A stretch of DNA of 64,000 nucleotides from JBNJGB01 sp051747385 (lineage in GTDB: Bacteria; Myxococcota_A; UBA9042; PHBI01; JACKFB01). Positions 30,719-38,895 of the stretch are shown one piece after another. Under the pieces are notes generated by a model. The model was not told the origin of the DNA and made no database searches. It saw only the letters and a list, made by a program, of their open reading frames with translations. The translations under genes and the position numbers were made by a program. Each line of letters opens with the position of its first letter. Within the stretch, counting starts at the first letter, position 1. The DNA lies in NCBI GenBank assembly GCA_051747385.1, contig JBNJGB010000016.1, positions 62,001 to 126,000 on the forward strand, written 5' to 3'.

Positions 30719-30921
30719 CCTGGGTCCTTCAGGTGACGAGCGGCGCAGCCTGGGCGCTGCAGTGCTCGGACGCAACGGAGCGGCCCGCTCGGCGCCCGAG
30801 ACCCGGCCGTCGCCCCCGCCTGACCGAACTGGGCACCACGATCGACGGCGATCGAGGCCTACGCCGACCGATTCGGCACCGGCCCGACGTCCGAGAATCT
30901 GCTTTATGGAAACTAGCGGCA
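30719..30921 (+). repeat. Island repeat copy 1 (203 bp, identical to 37708-37910)
   Basis: Runs from CCTGGGTCCTTCAGGTGACG to CTTTATGGAAACTAGCGGCA. The copy at 37708-37910 is base for base the same and in the same orientation. The right end is the shared terminal sequence seen at several island junctions. It marks the left edge of the low-GC lipoprotein block. No convincing gene in it, although it is open in several frames. The rest of the gap 30619-30965 holds nothing recognised. Confidence 0.95.
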
Positions 30922-30965
30922 TCCGGAACAAGTGGGTGATACGCCAGGGTCGGGGGTTTCCCCCG

Positions 30966-31871
30966 TCAATACGCCACGACAAACTGGATCCGCGGAAAGA
31001 GCGGCTTTGGTCGGCCGTCCGAGGCCATTGCGCGCGTGGATTTCAGCCAAGCCAGCCCGGACTCGTAGCTGTCTTCGCCGCGCTGCCAACGACTGGCCCG
31101 GATCGTCGAGGCGATCACTTTCCATGGCGTGTCCTGCTCGGCGCCGATATTGAGTGTCTTAGCGTCCGGGAATCGCTTCTTCAACTGCATGAGGCGAGCG
31201 TACAACTTCATCAAGTCATCGAGTGGATTTCCCTGTTGCTTCTCGACACGTTCGTCTCCTTTCGAATCTCCGCTTCGGTACTTGACGAGGCGACCGCGCG
31301 ATGTCGCGAGCACGGTCAACTTCAGTGGTTTCTGCTTGGGCTTGCTCGCTTTCCGCCCGCTCGCTGGCAGTCCCATAGTGGCCACCTCCTCGCGGTGGCT
31401 AAGCCGGATCGTGCTGTATCCTGCGACGCCCGCCGTGTGGACGACTTCGAGAAGGATTCGAAACGGAACCTGATCGTCTGGTTCGATAGTGACGCTCGCT
31501 TCGAAATCGCCCTTGCCTTCGTTCGCTTGTTTGGCCCGATCCAGCTTCGAAATGAGCTCCTCTCTCAGTGGTACGATGAGGTAGCTGGCCGTGTTCCCGG
31601 CCTTCGAGGCCGCATCGATGGAGAAGTAGGAGGAGCTTGACTCATAATCGGATGCCTCGCACTTCTGTCCGCCAGAGCTGCAGTTCACCTCTACCACGGA
31701 TACGTCATCGACGCTTATCTTCTTCGTGGTGATCCGCACAGCGGTGGTGCTTGAGGCCGGCGCAGACGCATCCGAGAAAAACTGCCGTGCTTCCGCTCGC
31801 GCGCTAGCTCCGCCCATGCCGGAGCCCAAGAGACAAGTTGCCAACAGTAGAACAACAATTTTCGATATCAT
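30966..31871 (-). CDS. Secreted protein with two ExbD/TolR-like domains
   Basis: 301 residues from ATG 31871, preceded by AAGGAGGTATCTC, an almost ideal ribosome site. A signal peptide (about 1-25, ending SARA) replaces the membrane anchor usual for ExbD. The first half (ITTKKISVDDVSV ... EPDDQVPFRILLEVVHTAG) and the second half (LKLTVLATSRGRLVKYRSG ... GAEQDTPWKVIASTIRAS) each follow the periplasmic ExbD pattern of a beta strand, a variable helix, then (A/G)(D/E)...P(F/W)..(L/I). No ExbB or TonB gene is near. Base composition is visibly lower in GC than the chromosome. The domain call is from pattern only. Confidence 0.5.
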   Translation of the reverse strand: MISKIVVLLLATCLLGSGMGGASARAEARQFFSDASAPASSTTAVRITTKKISVDDVSVVEVNCSSGGQKCEASDYESSSSYFSIDAASKAGNTASYLIVPLREELISKLDRAKQANEGKGDFEASVTIEPDDQVPFRILLEVVHTAGVAGYSTIRLSHREEVATMGLPASGRKASKPKQKPLKLTVLATSRGRLVKYRSGDSKGDERVEKQQGNPLDDLMKLYARLMQLKKRFPDAKTLNIGAEQDTPWKVIASTIRASRWQRGEDSYESGLAWLKSTRAMASDGRPKPLFPRIQFVVAY

Positions 31872-31963
31872 GAGATACCTCCTTAACTTGACCGCGCGCC
31901 TGGTTGCCATGAGCGAGGGTACCGATGGCCCTGGTCGCCACTTCGGCACGCTCGAGACGTGGG

Positions 31964-33061
31964 TCAGTCTAGCCAGTTCTTCCAGACGTACATATTTTGA
32001 CGGTAATCGCCTGGTTTTGAGTAGTCGGAGGTCGAGAATACGACATGCATGCAATTCTGGGAGAACGCCGAGCCGTCCATGGTGCGGCCATGCGGCATGT
32101 CCACGCCGCCGAGTTCCTCGCCGGTTCTTGCTGAGCGAACTGTCAACCGCTCGAGTTGGCGGCCCCCGGAAGATCGATCTTGGATGAACACCCCGTCTTG
32201 AATGCCGCAGAGCGCGAAAGGGGCCGGGTTCACCGGGAGCCGCGACCGTTCGCGTCCCCGCTCGAGTTCGACTGTCACGAGTTCTTGCGCCTCACTATCC
32301 CATGCCAACAAGAATCCAGTCCCAAACACGAGTGGGCGTCCCATCCCCCTCGCCAGGATCCGCGTTTCTCCAGTTTCCACCGTGTGTAGCAGGAGCCCGG
32401 ACGAGTCGTTGCCATCACGTCTCGTTCCAGCTAGTGCCACGTACTTCCCGTCACTGGAGACGGCCGGACGGGCGAAGGCCGTCACGACCCGGTCCCGGAA
32501 CGGCTTCAGATCAAGGGTGCGGTGCTGGCCTTCGATCCACAGATGAGCTTGTGCGGGGCAGCCGACAGTAGAGGCCGCGACCACCCGACCATCTGCTGAC
32601 GCTGAGAGCCACGAGAAGTTCACATCCCTCTCAATGCCGGGCGCGATGTCGTAGGTGAAGCGGTACGGGTCCAACGGACTTCCCGTTGAATCGAACCGGT
32701 AGAGATGCGCCGAAGAGGAGGAGGCCCACAACTCCCCGTGTACGAATGCCAGGCCGCCGATGTTGATGGAGCCCCAGTCCATCGGGTGTTTTTCGACTTG
32801 TGCCTTGCCTTCCCGGAATACGTGAAGCGGTCCGCCCGACAGCATTCCAGCCACACGAGTTCCGTCGTTGGAGACGGTCATGTCGGGTTCATCCGCGGTT
32901 CGGCCACCTTCGGACAGCGAGATTTCGCCGACCTTCACCGGGTCGTTGGTACACCCGGCCGCACTCGCGACTATCACGAGTGTTACGCCGAAGATCGCCA
33001 CGTGGCTCAAGAACAATGGAACTGTAACGAAACCACGGGTAGCAAGGACTCGGAAGGTCAC
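31964..33061 (-). CDS. Lipoprotein with a WD40/beta-propeller-like repeat domain
   Basis: 365 residues from GTG 33061, with GGGGGAA just upstream. The N-terminal hydrophobic stretch ends in VIVASAAGC, a lipobox. The body carries repeated blade-like phrases: VSNDGTRVAGML, ASADGRVVAAST, AVSSDGKYVALAG, FGTGFLLAWDSE. These resemble WD40/PD40 propeller strands. A surface or periplasmic binding or sensing role is likely but unproved. Lower GC than the flanking chromosome and in the same orientation as its island neighbours. Confidence 0.65.
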   Translation of the reverse strand: MTFRVLATRGFVTVPLFLSHVAIFGVTLVIVASAAGCTNDPVKVGEISLSEGGRTADEPDMTVSNDGTRVAGMLSGGPLHVFREGKAQVEKHPMDWGSINIGGLAFVHGELWASSSSAHLYRFDSTGSPLDPYRFTYDIAPGIERDVNFSWLSASADGRVVAASTVGCPAQAHLWIEGQHRTLDLKPFRDRVVTAFARPAVSSDGKYVALAGTRRDGNDSSGLLLHTVETGETRILARGMGRPLVFGTGFLLAWDSEAQELVTVELERGRERSRLPVNPAPFALCGIQDGVFIQDRSSGGRQLERLTVRSARTGEELGGVDMPHGRTMDGSAFSQNCMHVVFSTSDYSKPGDYRQNMYVWKNWLD

Positions 33062-33091
33062 ACTTCCCCCATTGTCGAATCGTGCGGCCTG

Positions 33092-33140
33092 CGCCTAGTT
33101 ACCATAAAGCGGATTTTCGGACCTTGTGCCGGTGAGCCAG
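33092..33140 (-). repeat. Diverged island end sequence
   Basis: GCCTAGTTACCATAAAG with GGATTTTCGGACC and TGTGCCGGTGAGCC is a degraded copy of the common island end, in the orientation opposite to the 30.9 and 37.9 kb copies. Confidence 0.7.
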
Positions 33141-33238
33141 CGACGGACGCCGCCCCTCGATCGCGGTCGAGCGTGGCCGACACGAGGTGCGGGCGCTTCC
33201 CGTCACGTGGATGCAATAACCCCAAGTCCGGGAGCCGA

Positions 33239-33595
33239 CTAGAAGAATCCGCTCTCTGTGTAACTCGTGCACTGGCCATAACCATTAAATCGCAGGCAAC
33301 TGCTGTCATTGTCCCACTTGCGGCACTTCCCATACCCGTTGCTATCCACGCACCTTGCTCCGGAACTCCACTCTGTGCAAGCGCCGTAGCCATTCGTGGA
33401 ATCGCACTTCACATCGTTACTCCACGCGATACACTGTCCATAGCCGTTCGTGTCGATACATTTGACCCCGTTATCCCACTCCGTGCAGGCCCCGTACCCG
33501 CTGGCGTTCTCGCTTACGCACTGGACCTTGCCATCGCCGGTGCACATGGCGAAGCCGAGACACCCGAACATTAGTATCATCATGAGGGCTTTCAT
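33239..33595 (-). CDS. Secreted Cys-rich protein with five NGYG repeats
   Basis: 118 residues. A hydrophobic N-terminus ends GFAMC, a possible imperfect lipobox. The mature part is five repeats of about 18-20 residues, each with the form C....NGYG.C..W, e.g. VKCIDTNGYGQCIAWSND and ARCVDSNGYGKCRKWDND. The two Cys per repeat would allow one disulfide per unit. I know no named family with this unit. GGAG lies 11 bases before the ATG. Probably extracytoplasmic; function unknown. Confidence 0.7.
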   Translation of the reverse strand: MKALMMILMFGCLGFAMCTGDGKVQCVSENASGYGACTEWDNGVKCIDTNGYGQCIAWSNDVKCDSTNGYGACTEWSSGARCVDSNGYGKCRKWDNDSSCLRFNGYGQCTSYTESGFF

Positions 33596-33828
33596 GTTTC
33601 ATCATCTCCTGAGTGCGTCGACAACCTGATGCGACATGGTTGCTACTGCGCTACACGGTAGGGGGCAAGGCGGGGCAGCAGCCATTTCGCAAGCTTTCGT
33701 CTGAAAATCCGGGCTGCCAATCCGACAAAACGCGACCGCAAGGTTCGCAGGACGCGAAGGCAGTGGCCCTCGAAGCGCTCAACCTGCCCTTGGGTGAAGC
33801 GGACATGACCAACAGCGGTCTGACCGAA

Positions 33829-34158
33829 TCAGAACCCAGCGAACACCCATCCTGTATCGTATTTCTCGAATCTTACCTTTCCAGTGGTGTCGAACGGCTT
33901 GTCTCCGACAGCAATGCAGTGGCACGTTCCCTGTACCCTGACTCGTGCGGTGGCCTCCTGACCTACAACGGAAACTCCCAAGATCTGGAAGTCATCGATA
34001 GTCGAGCGATCGCCGCGGTGGATTATTCCGCAACCGACGGTGTGCATACGTGCTCTGGCTTCACGTTCAATCACGTCGTGGGAAGGGCCTCCGGAACCAC
34101 ATCCTACGACGCCCAGCATCATGTAGATTGATATCCACGTTCTGAATCTGACAGGCAT
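33829..34158 (-). CDS. Small lipoprotein, unknown
   Basis: 109 residues from ATG 34158, with AGGAG seven bases upstream. Lipobox YMMLGVVGC. The mature part has three further Cys, including CHC, and a strand-rich tail (GKVRFEKYDTGWVFAGF) like small DUF4878/NTF2-type domains. No family recognised. The gap 33596-33828 upstream of its neighbour holds nothing recognisable. Confidence 0.6.
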   Translation of the reverse strand: MPVRFRTWISIYMMLGVVGCGSGGPSHDVIEREARARMHTVGCGIIHRGDRSTIDDFQILGVSVVGQEATARVRVQGTCHCIAVGDKPFDTTGKVRFEKYDTGWVFAGF

Positions 34159-34183
34159 CAAGCCGCTCCTGTAAGTGCAAAGG

Positions 34184-34786
34184 TTAGTAGGAGCCGATCT
34201 TCATGCCGGGACGAATCGGCATTTCGCCGATTTTGCACCCGCGATCGTAGCCGTGAGTACACGCGTTCTTCCATTGCTTTTTCGCTTCATCGATCCTGCC
34301 GAACTGATAAAGAAGTTTCCCGAGTTCGTAGCAGTTGGTCCCACTTCCCTTCTCGCAATCAACACGCATCTCCTTCTCAAGTGCCTCTGCGGCGAGCTTC
34401 TCACAAGCCGGAGTGCCCTCCTTCTTAAAGCTGCGCGCTAAGGTCTTGCATGCCCGTTTGGGAGAGACGCCGTCATGCTTTGCCCGCAATCCGCATACGG
34501 CAAGTAGCGTTTTCTGCTGATTGACATTCGCCCGAGAGATGCACTCAGCGGGCCACTTATCCTTGAGGTCTTTCAACTTCCAATCCGGACTAGCCTCTTT
34601 GCTAGCAGCAGTCCCCGCGGGGGGGGCATGGGGCCGCTGTGCGCCGGACGCCTCGCTTGCCCTTTCCATCTTCGGTTCGCTTTCGTTGTCTCCTCGATTC
34701 TGGCAGGCGATCATAAGCAGGGCGGCCAAGACGATGACCTGCGGAGTGGGCTTCCAACGCCCGTTTCCTAGAACGAGTTGATGCAT
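34184..34786 (-). CDS. Lipoprotein with a Sel1/Hcp-like TPR segment
   Basis: 200 residues. GGAAGGAATCT precedes the ATG. Lipobox LLMIAC. After a low-complexity linker, two regions show Cys-bearing helical repeats: AECISRANVNQQKTLLAVCG and NCYELGKLLYQFGRIDEAKK followed by ACTHGYDRGC. This is the spacing of Sel1-like repeats found in Hcp proteins. It starts 25 bp upstream of the 33829-34158 gene and the two are probably one operon. Confidence 0.65.
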   Translation of the reverse strand: MHQLVLGNGRWKPTPQVIVLAALLMIACQNRGDNESEPKMERASEASGAQRPHAPPAGTAASKEASPDWKLKDLKDKWPAECISRANVNQQKTLLAVCGLRAKHDGVSPKRACKTLARSFKKEGTPACEKLAAEALEKEMRVDCEKGSGTNCYELGKLLYQFGRIDEAKKQWKNACTHGYDRGCKIGEMPIRPGMKIGSY

Positions 34787-35432
34787 AGATTCCTTCCTTG
34801 CAGTGGTTGGGCCGGATAGCTAGTGGAACTGAGCCGTGCGAACATCGTCGTAAGGCCACGGGCTTCCAACTGGCACGTGTTGTCGGCGTAGGTATGTTGG
34901 TGGGCGCCCGAACCGGCTGTCACCGCGTACGCCGGTTCAAAACCGTGGCCATCTCGCGTTTCCCGGTCGGTGATGAGCAAACGGCGCAGGGCATTGTAAG
35001 CACCATGGGGCCATGGGTGAACGAGGATCCGAGAAACCCGGTCGGGCCGGATGAGGGGCCTTCCGGTCGTTGCGGTGTCGCAGGGCGGCGATGTCCGCCC
35101 TGCGTTCCCTGTACGGACGAGGAGCGGACGACCGGCCACCGACCCGGAAAAGCTTCGTCCGGGAGGAGACCGACCCCGAGTCGTGATCCTAGGGTGGCGA
35201 TGAGGGGCCGGAAAGGACGTTCCGAGAACGCGCGACGCACCTTTATGCTCCTGAAATCGAGAAGCGAAGCGTTGCCGTAGCTGCAACCTCACTTTCATAC
35301 TATGGTGGCGCCGTCAAGCTGAGGCTGCCGCGCGGGTTACAGACTGAGGAACAACACCCAAAGAACCCCGATCCGGGGTCGTGATCGGGGGTGGCGCCCA
35401 CTCGATCCGGAACGGTAATTGGTGAGTGGTTT
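34787..35432. other. Island spacer, no gene recognised
   Basis: A perfect hairpin GCAGGGCGG / CCGCCCTGC lies near 35078-35102 without a T run. Open frames across it lack ribosome sites and any protein pattern that I know. It may be eroded coding sequence. Confidence 0.4.
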
Positions 35433-35574
35433 GCTGCTAGTTTCCATAAAGCACATTCTCGGACGTTCGGCCGGTGGCCGAGCGGTCGGCGTGGGCCTCG
35501 ATCACGAACCATCGCGGCTGGGTCGTGGCCCCAATGAGCTCGCTCGGGGGCGATGGCGGGGTCTCGGGCGCCGC
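35433..35574 (-). repeat. Island end sequence fused to transposase remnant
   Basis: Begins GCTGCTAGTTTCCATAAAG (the common end, inverted relative to 30901-30920). It follows the longer island repeat at perhaps 75-80 percent identity up to CTCGGGCGCCG, where it switches directly to transposase coding sequence. Confidence 0.8.
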
Positions 35575-36076
35575 CAAACCCTGGGTCGTCTACGCCAAAA
35601 AGCCCTTCGGCGGCCCCGAGCAGGTCTTCGAGTACCTCGGCCGCTACACCCACCGGGTCGCCATCTCCGACGGGCGGATCCTCGACGTCACCGGCGACCG
35701 GGTCACCTTCCGCACCAAGGGCGACGACACCGTCACCCTCGACGCCCGCACCTTCGCCCGCCGCTTCCTCCAACACGTCCTGCCCCGAGGGTTCCACAAG
35801 ATCCGACACTTCGGCCTGTACGCCTCGGCCCACGTCCACGGCCGTCTCGAGCAGGCCCGTAGGCTCCTCGAGCCCGGCGCGCCAGCCGAGCCTCCGGCGC
35901 CCGTCCCCGACACCACCCGCGAGCTCCTCGCCCTGGTCGGAGTCGCCCCCCGCCGCTGCCCCGCCTGCGGCCTCGGGACGCTCCGCCGGGCCTTCCCCAT
36001 CCCCCGAGCGCTTCCCGTTCCGTCCACCACGGCCCGGCCCCCGAGCCGCGGCCCACCCAGGAGGGCTCTCCCATGA
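35575..36076 (+). mobile_element. IS91-family transposase, C-terminal remnant
   Basis: About 167 residues: KPWVVYAKKPFGGPEQVF, YLGRYTHRVAISDGRI, VTFRTKGDDTVTLDA, RRFLQHVLPRGFHKIRHFG and a zinc-type CPACGLGTLRR. YLGRY carries the paired catalytic tyrosines (Y-x3-Y) of Y2 rolling-circle transposases. The N-terminal zinc and HUH histidine regions, more than half the protein, are absent, so the copy is dead. It is the only transposase recognised in the island, and its family transposes by one end, which bears on the repeated ends around it. Confidence 0.85.
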
Positions 36077-36567
36077 ACCGACCCGCCCGAGCGCCTCTCG
36101 AACCCCGAGCCGAGTGGCCACGCCCTCGTGCGGCCCGAGCTCGATGCCGGCTTCATGCCGCGTCGCACATGCGCCTCGGAGCCCCTCTCTCACCGCCCCT
36201 CCTGCCGTCCTGCGCGTGGCACGGCCCCGACTTCATGCCGGCCACGACCCGCGCCCGCCCCCTCCGAGCCCCCGCTCGACGACCGATTTCTGCATAGACC
36301 GAGCGCTCGTGCCCGCCGTTGTTCAACAACGATTCGCGGGCACGACCCGGCCCGAGCCAGCACCCTGCTACTCGGCATCGTCGACGCCCTCGGCTTCGGC
36401 GCACCGGTCCAGCTTCATGGGTCGCTCCCTCGAATCACTGTTGGTTAGGCGCCATCTGGGTAGGGCTCACGGGCTGGCTCATCGATCCGGGCTCCGGCAC
36501 CCGAAACTGGATCATTCAACCAACCGGGCTACGCGCCCGTGAGCTGGTTCTCGACTGGGAGGATGAC
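36077..36567. other. Sequence after the transposase remnant
   Basis: Highly biased GC-rich sequence to about 36420, then a shift in composition. A 10-bp perfect inverted repeat GCTCACGGGC (36465-36474) / GCCCGTGAGC (36535-36544) lies in the second part and could be a subterminal hairpin. No gene seen. Confidence 0.4.
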
Positions 36568-37209
36568 CTACGAGGAGCACTCTGGGGAGACCATCACTGG
36601 CTCAGGCACCCGTGCGAAATACCAACCACCATCAACCCACAGGACGTCCATCCTAAGCACTCCGTCATGTCCGCCGGAGAATCGCGCGGGAATCTGTAGC
36701 CCCTTTACGGCGCCTTTGAGAAGCTCGCGACACTGATTGGAGTACTTCCGGCTGAAGCCGGGCCCATTGATCGGCGTCTGCTTTTCCCTCGATCCTACTC
36801 GCGACACCCAAACCCCATCACGTGCCGTCGCCAGCGCATCGCGGTCTTCTTGGGAAAATGTCGACACCTGTTCGAGCGCCATGACCTGGGAAGCACCAGA
36901 ACAGCGCGTGCGGCCGTCGAGACTGACGCTCCGTTTGATTGTTAAGCCGCCGTTAGTCTTCAGTTGCTCCGAGAACCTTGCGAACAGAGTTCGTCGGGAG
37001 TCGTGTGTCGGCTCATCCCACCCGCAGGCCTTTCGCACCTTCTCCGGTACGCGGTAGTCGATTAACGACGCTGGGTCGGTGTTCAGCACATGATCGAGCA
37101 CGGGGGCGAAGTCAGATGGTTCGGAGATCTTATCCGGCACGGTCTCCCCGCATGCCGCGCACGCGAGCGCGAGCAGCGCAATGAGACGAGAAGTTGGAAT
37201 TCGATTCAT
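36568..37209 (-). CDS. Lipoprotein of unknown function
   Basis: 213 residues from ATG 37209. Lipobox region ALACAAC, Cys about 20. The mature protein has four more Cys and the stretches FARFSEQLKTNGGLTIKRSVSL and DVLWVDGGWYFARVPEP. No family recognised. Base composition is like the other island lipoproteins. It lies between the transposase remnant and repeat copy 2. Confidence 0.6.
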   Translation of the reverse strand: MNRIPTSRLIALLALACAACGETVPDKISEPSDFAPVLDHVLNTDPASLIDYRVPEKVRKACGWDEPTHDSRRTLFARFSEQLKTNGGLTIKRSVSLDGRTRCSGASQVMALEQVSTFSQEDRDALATARDGVWVSRVGSREKQTPINGPGFSRKYSNQCRELLKGAVKGLQIPARFSGGHDGVLRMDVLWVDGGWYFARVPEPVMVSPECSS

Positions 37210-37419
37210 TCTCTGGATGCCTGCCTTTGCCACTCGTGTAGGGCGCGAGGTCGTTGCTTGGTCCTTCGCGGCACGCTCGCCGTCCAGTGCTGGGAAGTTC
37301 TGGATGCCAGAGCTTCCACGACGCCTGTGCGTACTGTCAAGGAGGGACGGGACTTGCCACGGGGCAGGCCGTAACTCGTAGGTCTCCTGCGAGAACAGGC
37401 ACCGCCTGTGAGCATGCTG

Positions 37420-37910
37420 CTCGCTACCATGAGTGGATTCCTCGGACGTTGGGCCCTTGCCGATCCCGAGCTCGACCTGTAACCGGCGCCGCTGCGCGTC
37501 GTCCCTCCGCCATCAAGGGGCCCTCGTCCCCCAGCAGCCAGCCCAGCACCTGCGTCCGTGTGACGCGAGCCCCCCGCACCTCTACGCTCTCCCCATGATC
37601 GGAACGGCCCGATCGGCGTCCGAGACCCTGCCCTCGCCCCCGCCTGACCGAACCGGGGGCCACGATCGACGGCGATCGAGGCTTACGCCGACCGATTCGG
37701 CACTGGCCCTGGGTCCTTCAGGTGACGAGCGGCGCAGCCTGGGCGCTGCAGTGCTCGGACGCAACGGAGCGGCCCGCTCGGCGCCCGAGACCCGGCCGTC
37801 GCCCCCGCCTGACCGAACTGGGCACCACGATCGACGGCGATCGAGGCCTACGCCGACCGATTCGGCACCGGCCCGACGTCCGAGAATCTGCTTTATGGAA
37901 ACTAGCGGCA
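37420..37910 (+). repeat. Island repeat copy 2, a nested composite
   Basis: Three layers. At 37420-37462 is a degraded inverted copy of the island end (GATTCCTCGGACGTT ...). From 37461 an older, diverged repeat starts CGATCCCGAGCTCGACCTGT, matching 44840 onward. At 37708 it is cut by a fresh 203-bp copy identical to 30719-30921, which ends at 37910 with TTTATGGAAACTAGCGGC. The inner part 37609-37707 is a diverged duplicate of about 37772-37870. The rest of the gap 37210-38038 holds no gene that I recognise. Confidence 0.85.
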
Positions 37911-38038
37911 CACCGGATTCATCGCGCCGCCCTTGACGGGGCCTGTGCGCCTCCCGATAACACAGGAGGGCGACGGGCAGACGAATGGGCTCTGAACCCG
38001 TTGGATTTGGCCATCGAATAGCCGGTCCGTGAAACGCC

Positions 38039-38397
38039 GTGAAACCCTCATATACCTTGGCCGCTTACAGCAACGGGTGGATCGCCTTCACCTACCAGGG
38101 CCGGAACAGCCCCAGCGACGCCTTCGACATGGCCCACGAGCTCCACCTCCGCGGCCGGCTCGACCTGGAGACGGAGGACCGACGCCTCTGGCTCCAGCCC
38201 CAGGCACGCCTCGTGGGGACGCTCGGGCCCGCGGACGGGCGGAACCTCTACCTCGAGGCCGGCGCCGAGGCCGGCTGGAGCTTCCTGGACGGCGAGCTGG
38301 CGTCCATGGATCTCTTCGTCCCGGTCGCGGTGGGCGCGACGCTGGCCGGGACCGAGGCCCTGGGGGACCTGTCCGGGGCGCAGTATCGCTTCAGCGG
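38039..38397 (+). pseudogene. Fragment of an unrecognised protein gene
   Basis: Frame from GTG 38039: YTLAAYSNGWIAFTYQGRN ... LHLRGRLDLETEDRRLWLQP ... YLEAGAEAGWSFLDGELASM. Alternating beta strands suggest part of an outer-membrane or beta-rich protein. The frame loses sense at about 38395 where GH65 sequence begins in another frame, so it is cut at the 3' side and probably at the 5' side. Confidence 0.4.
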
Positions 38398-38552
38398 CTG
38401 GGCCCCGACGAGTTCCACGAGGGCTATCCGGAGCGCGGCGGCGGCGGCGTGGACGACAACGCCTACACGAACGTCATGGCGGCCTGGGTCATCCGCAGCG
38501 CCTTCGACGTGCTGGAGCACCTCGGGGAGACCCGCCGCACGGAGCAGAATCT
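38398..38552 (+). pseudogene. Fragment of a GH65 sugar phosphorylase gene
   Basis: About 48 residues: GPDEFHEGYPERGGGG, VDDNAYTNVMAAWVIR, SAFDVLEHLGETRR. GPDE(F/Y)H and (D/N)NAYTNVMA are the catalytic-acid block of glycoside hydrolase family 65 (trehalose or kojibiose phosphorylases). Nothing else of the roughly 750-residue enzyme is present. The fragment stops exactly where an island end (38553-38572) begins. Confidence 0.75.
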
Positions 38553-38572
38553 GCTTTATGGAAACAAGCGGC
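38553..38572 (+). repeat. Island end sequence after the GH65 fragment
   Basis: GCTTTATGGAAACAAGCGGC, preceded by GAATCT as in the other copies; one base differs from the common form. Confidence 0.85.
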
Positions 38573-38864
38573 CTGGCCGGGCGTGGACAAGCCGACCGCT
38601 GGTGGGTAGACGAGCGGCGATGCCTGTCCATCATGCACATCCCGGGGAGGTGGCCTCGTGGTCGTGGTCGTCGGCGTGGACGTGGACGATTGCCTCCCGC
38701 CGGCATGGCCGCTGGGGGAGCAGGGGTGTCCGCCGTCCCCGGCGACGGTGGCCATCTCCTGTCCCGACGCCACCGTCCTCCGGGTCGTCGACGCAGTGCC
38801 CGGCGCGTCGACCACGACACGTCCACGTCCACGTCCCGTCGGCGCCTTTATGGAAACTAGCGGC
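38573..38864. repeat. Hexamer mosaic ending in another island end
   Basis: GTGGTC/GTGGAC hexamers (38656-38689) followed by GATTGCCTCCCGCCGGCATG, the same module order as at 983-1030 and, inverted, at 25550-25600. A second GACCAC/GTCCAC patch lies at 38814-38834. It ends with CCTTTATGGAAACTAGCGGC at 38845-38864. No gene. Confidence 0.75.
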
Positions 38865-38895
38865 AGCGGCTGACAGCAGAGCCGAGAGTCGCGGC

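Noticed and set aside
30719..30921. Open frames in the 203-bp repeat (Arg/Ser-rich product)
   Set aside because: No ribosome site, no family pattern, and the frames break in the diverged copies, which argues against coding.
35078..35102. Terminator at the GCAGGGCGG hairpin
   Set aside because: Perfect stem but no T run on either strand and no gene ending beside it.
36318..36451. Integron attC-like core sites (GTTCAAC near 36318, GTTAGGC at 36445)
   Set aside because: The spacing could fit an attC, but the arms between do not pair, there is only one candidate, and no integrase or second cassette site is seen.
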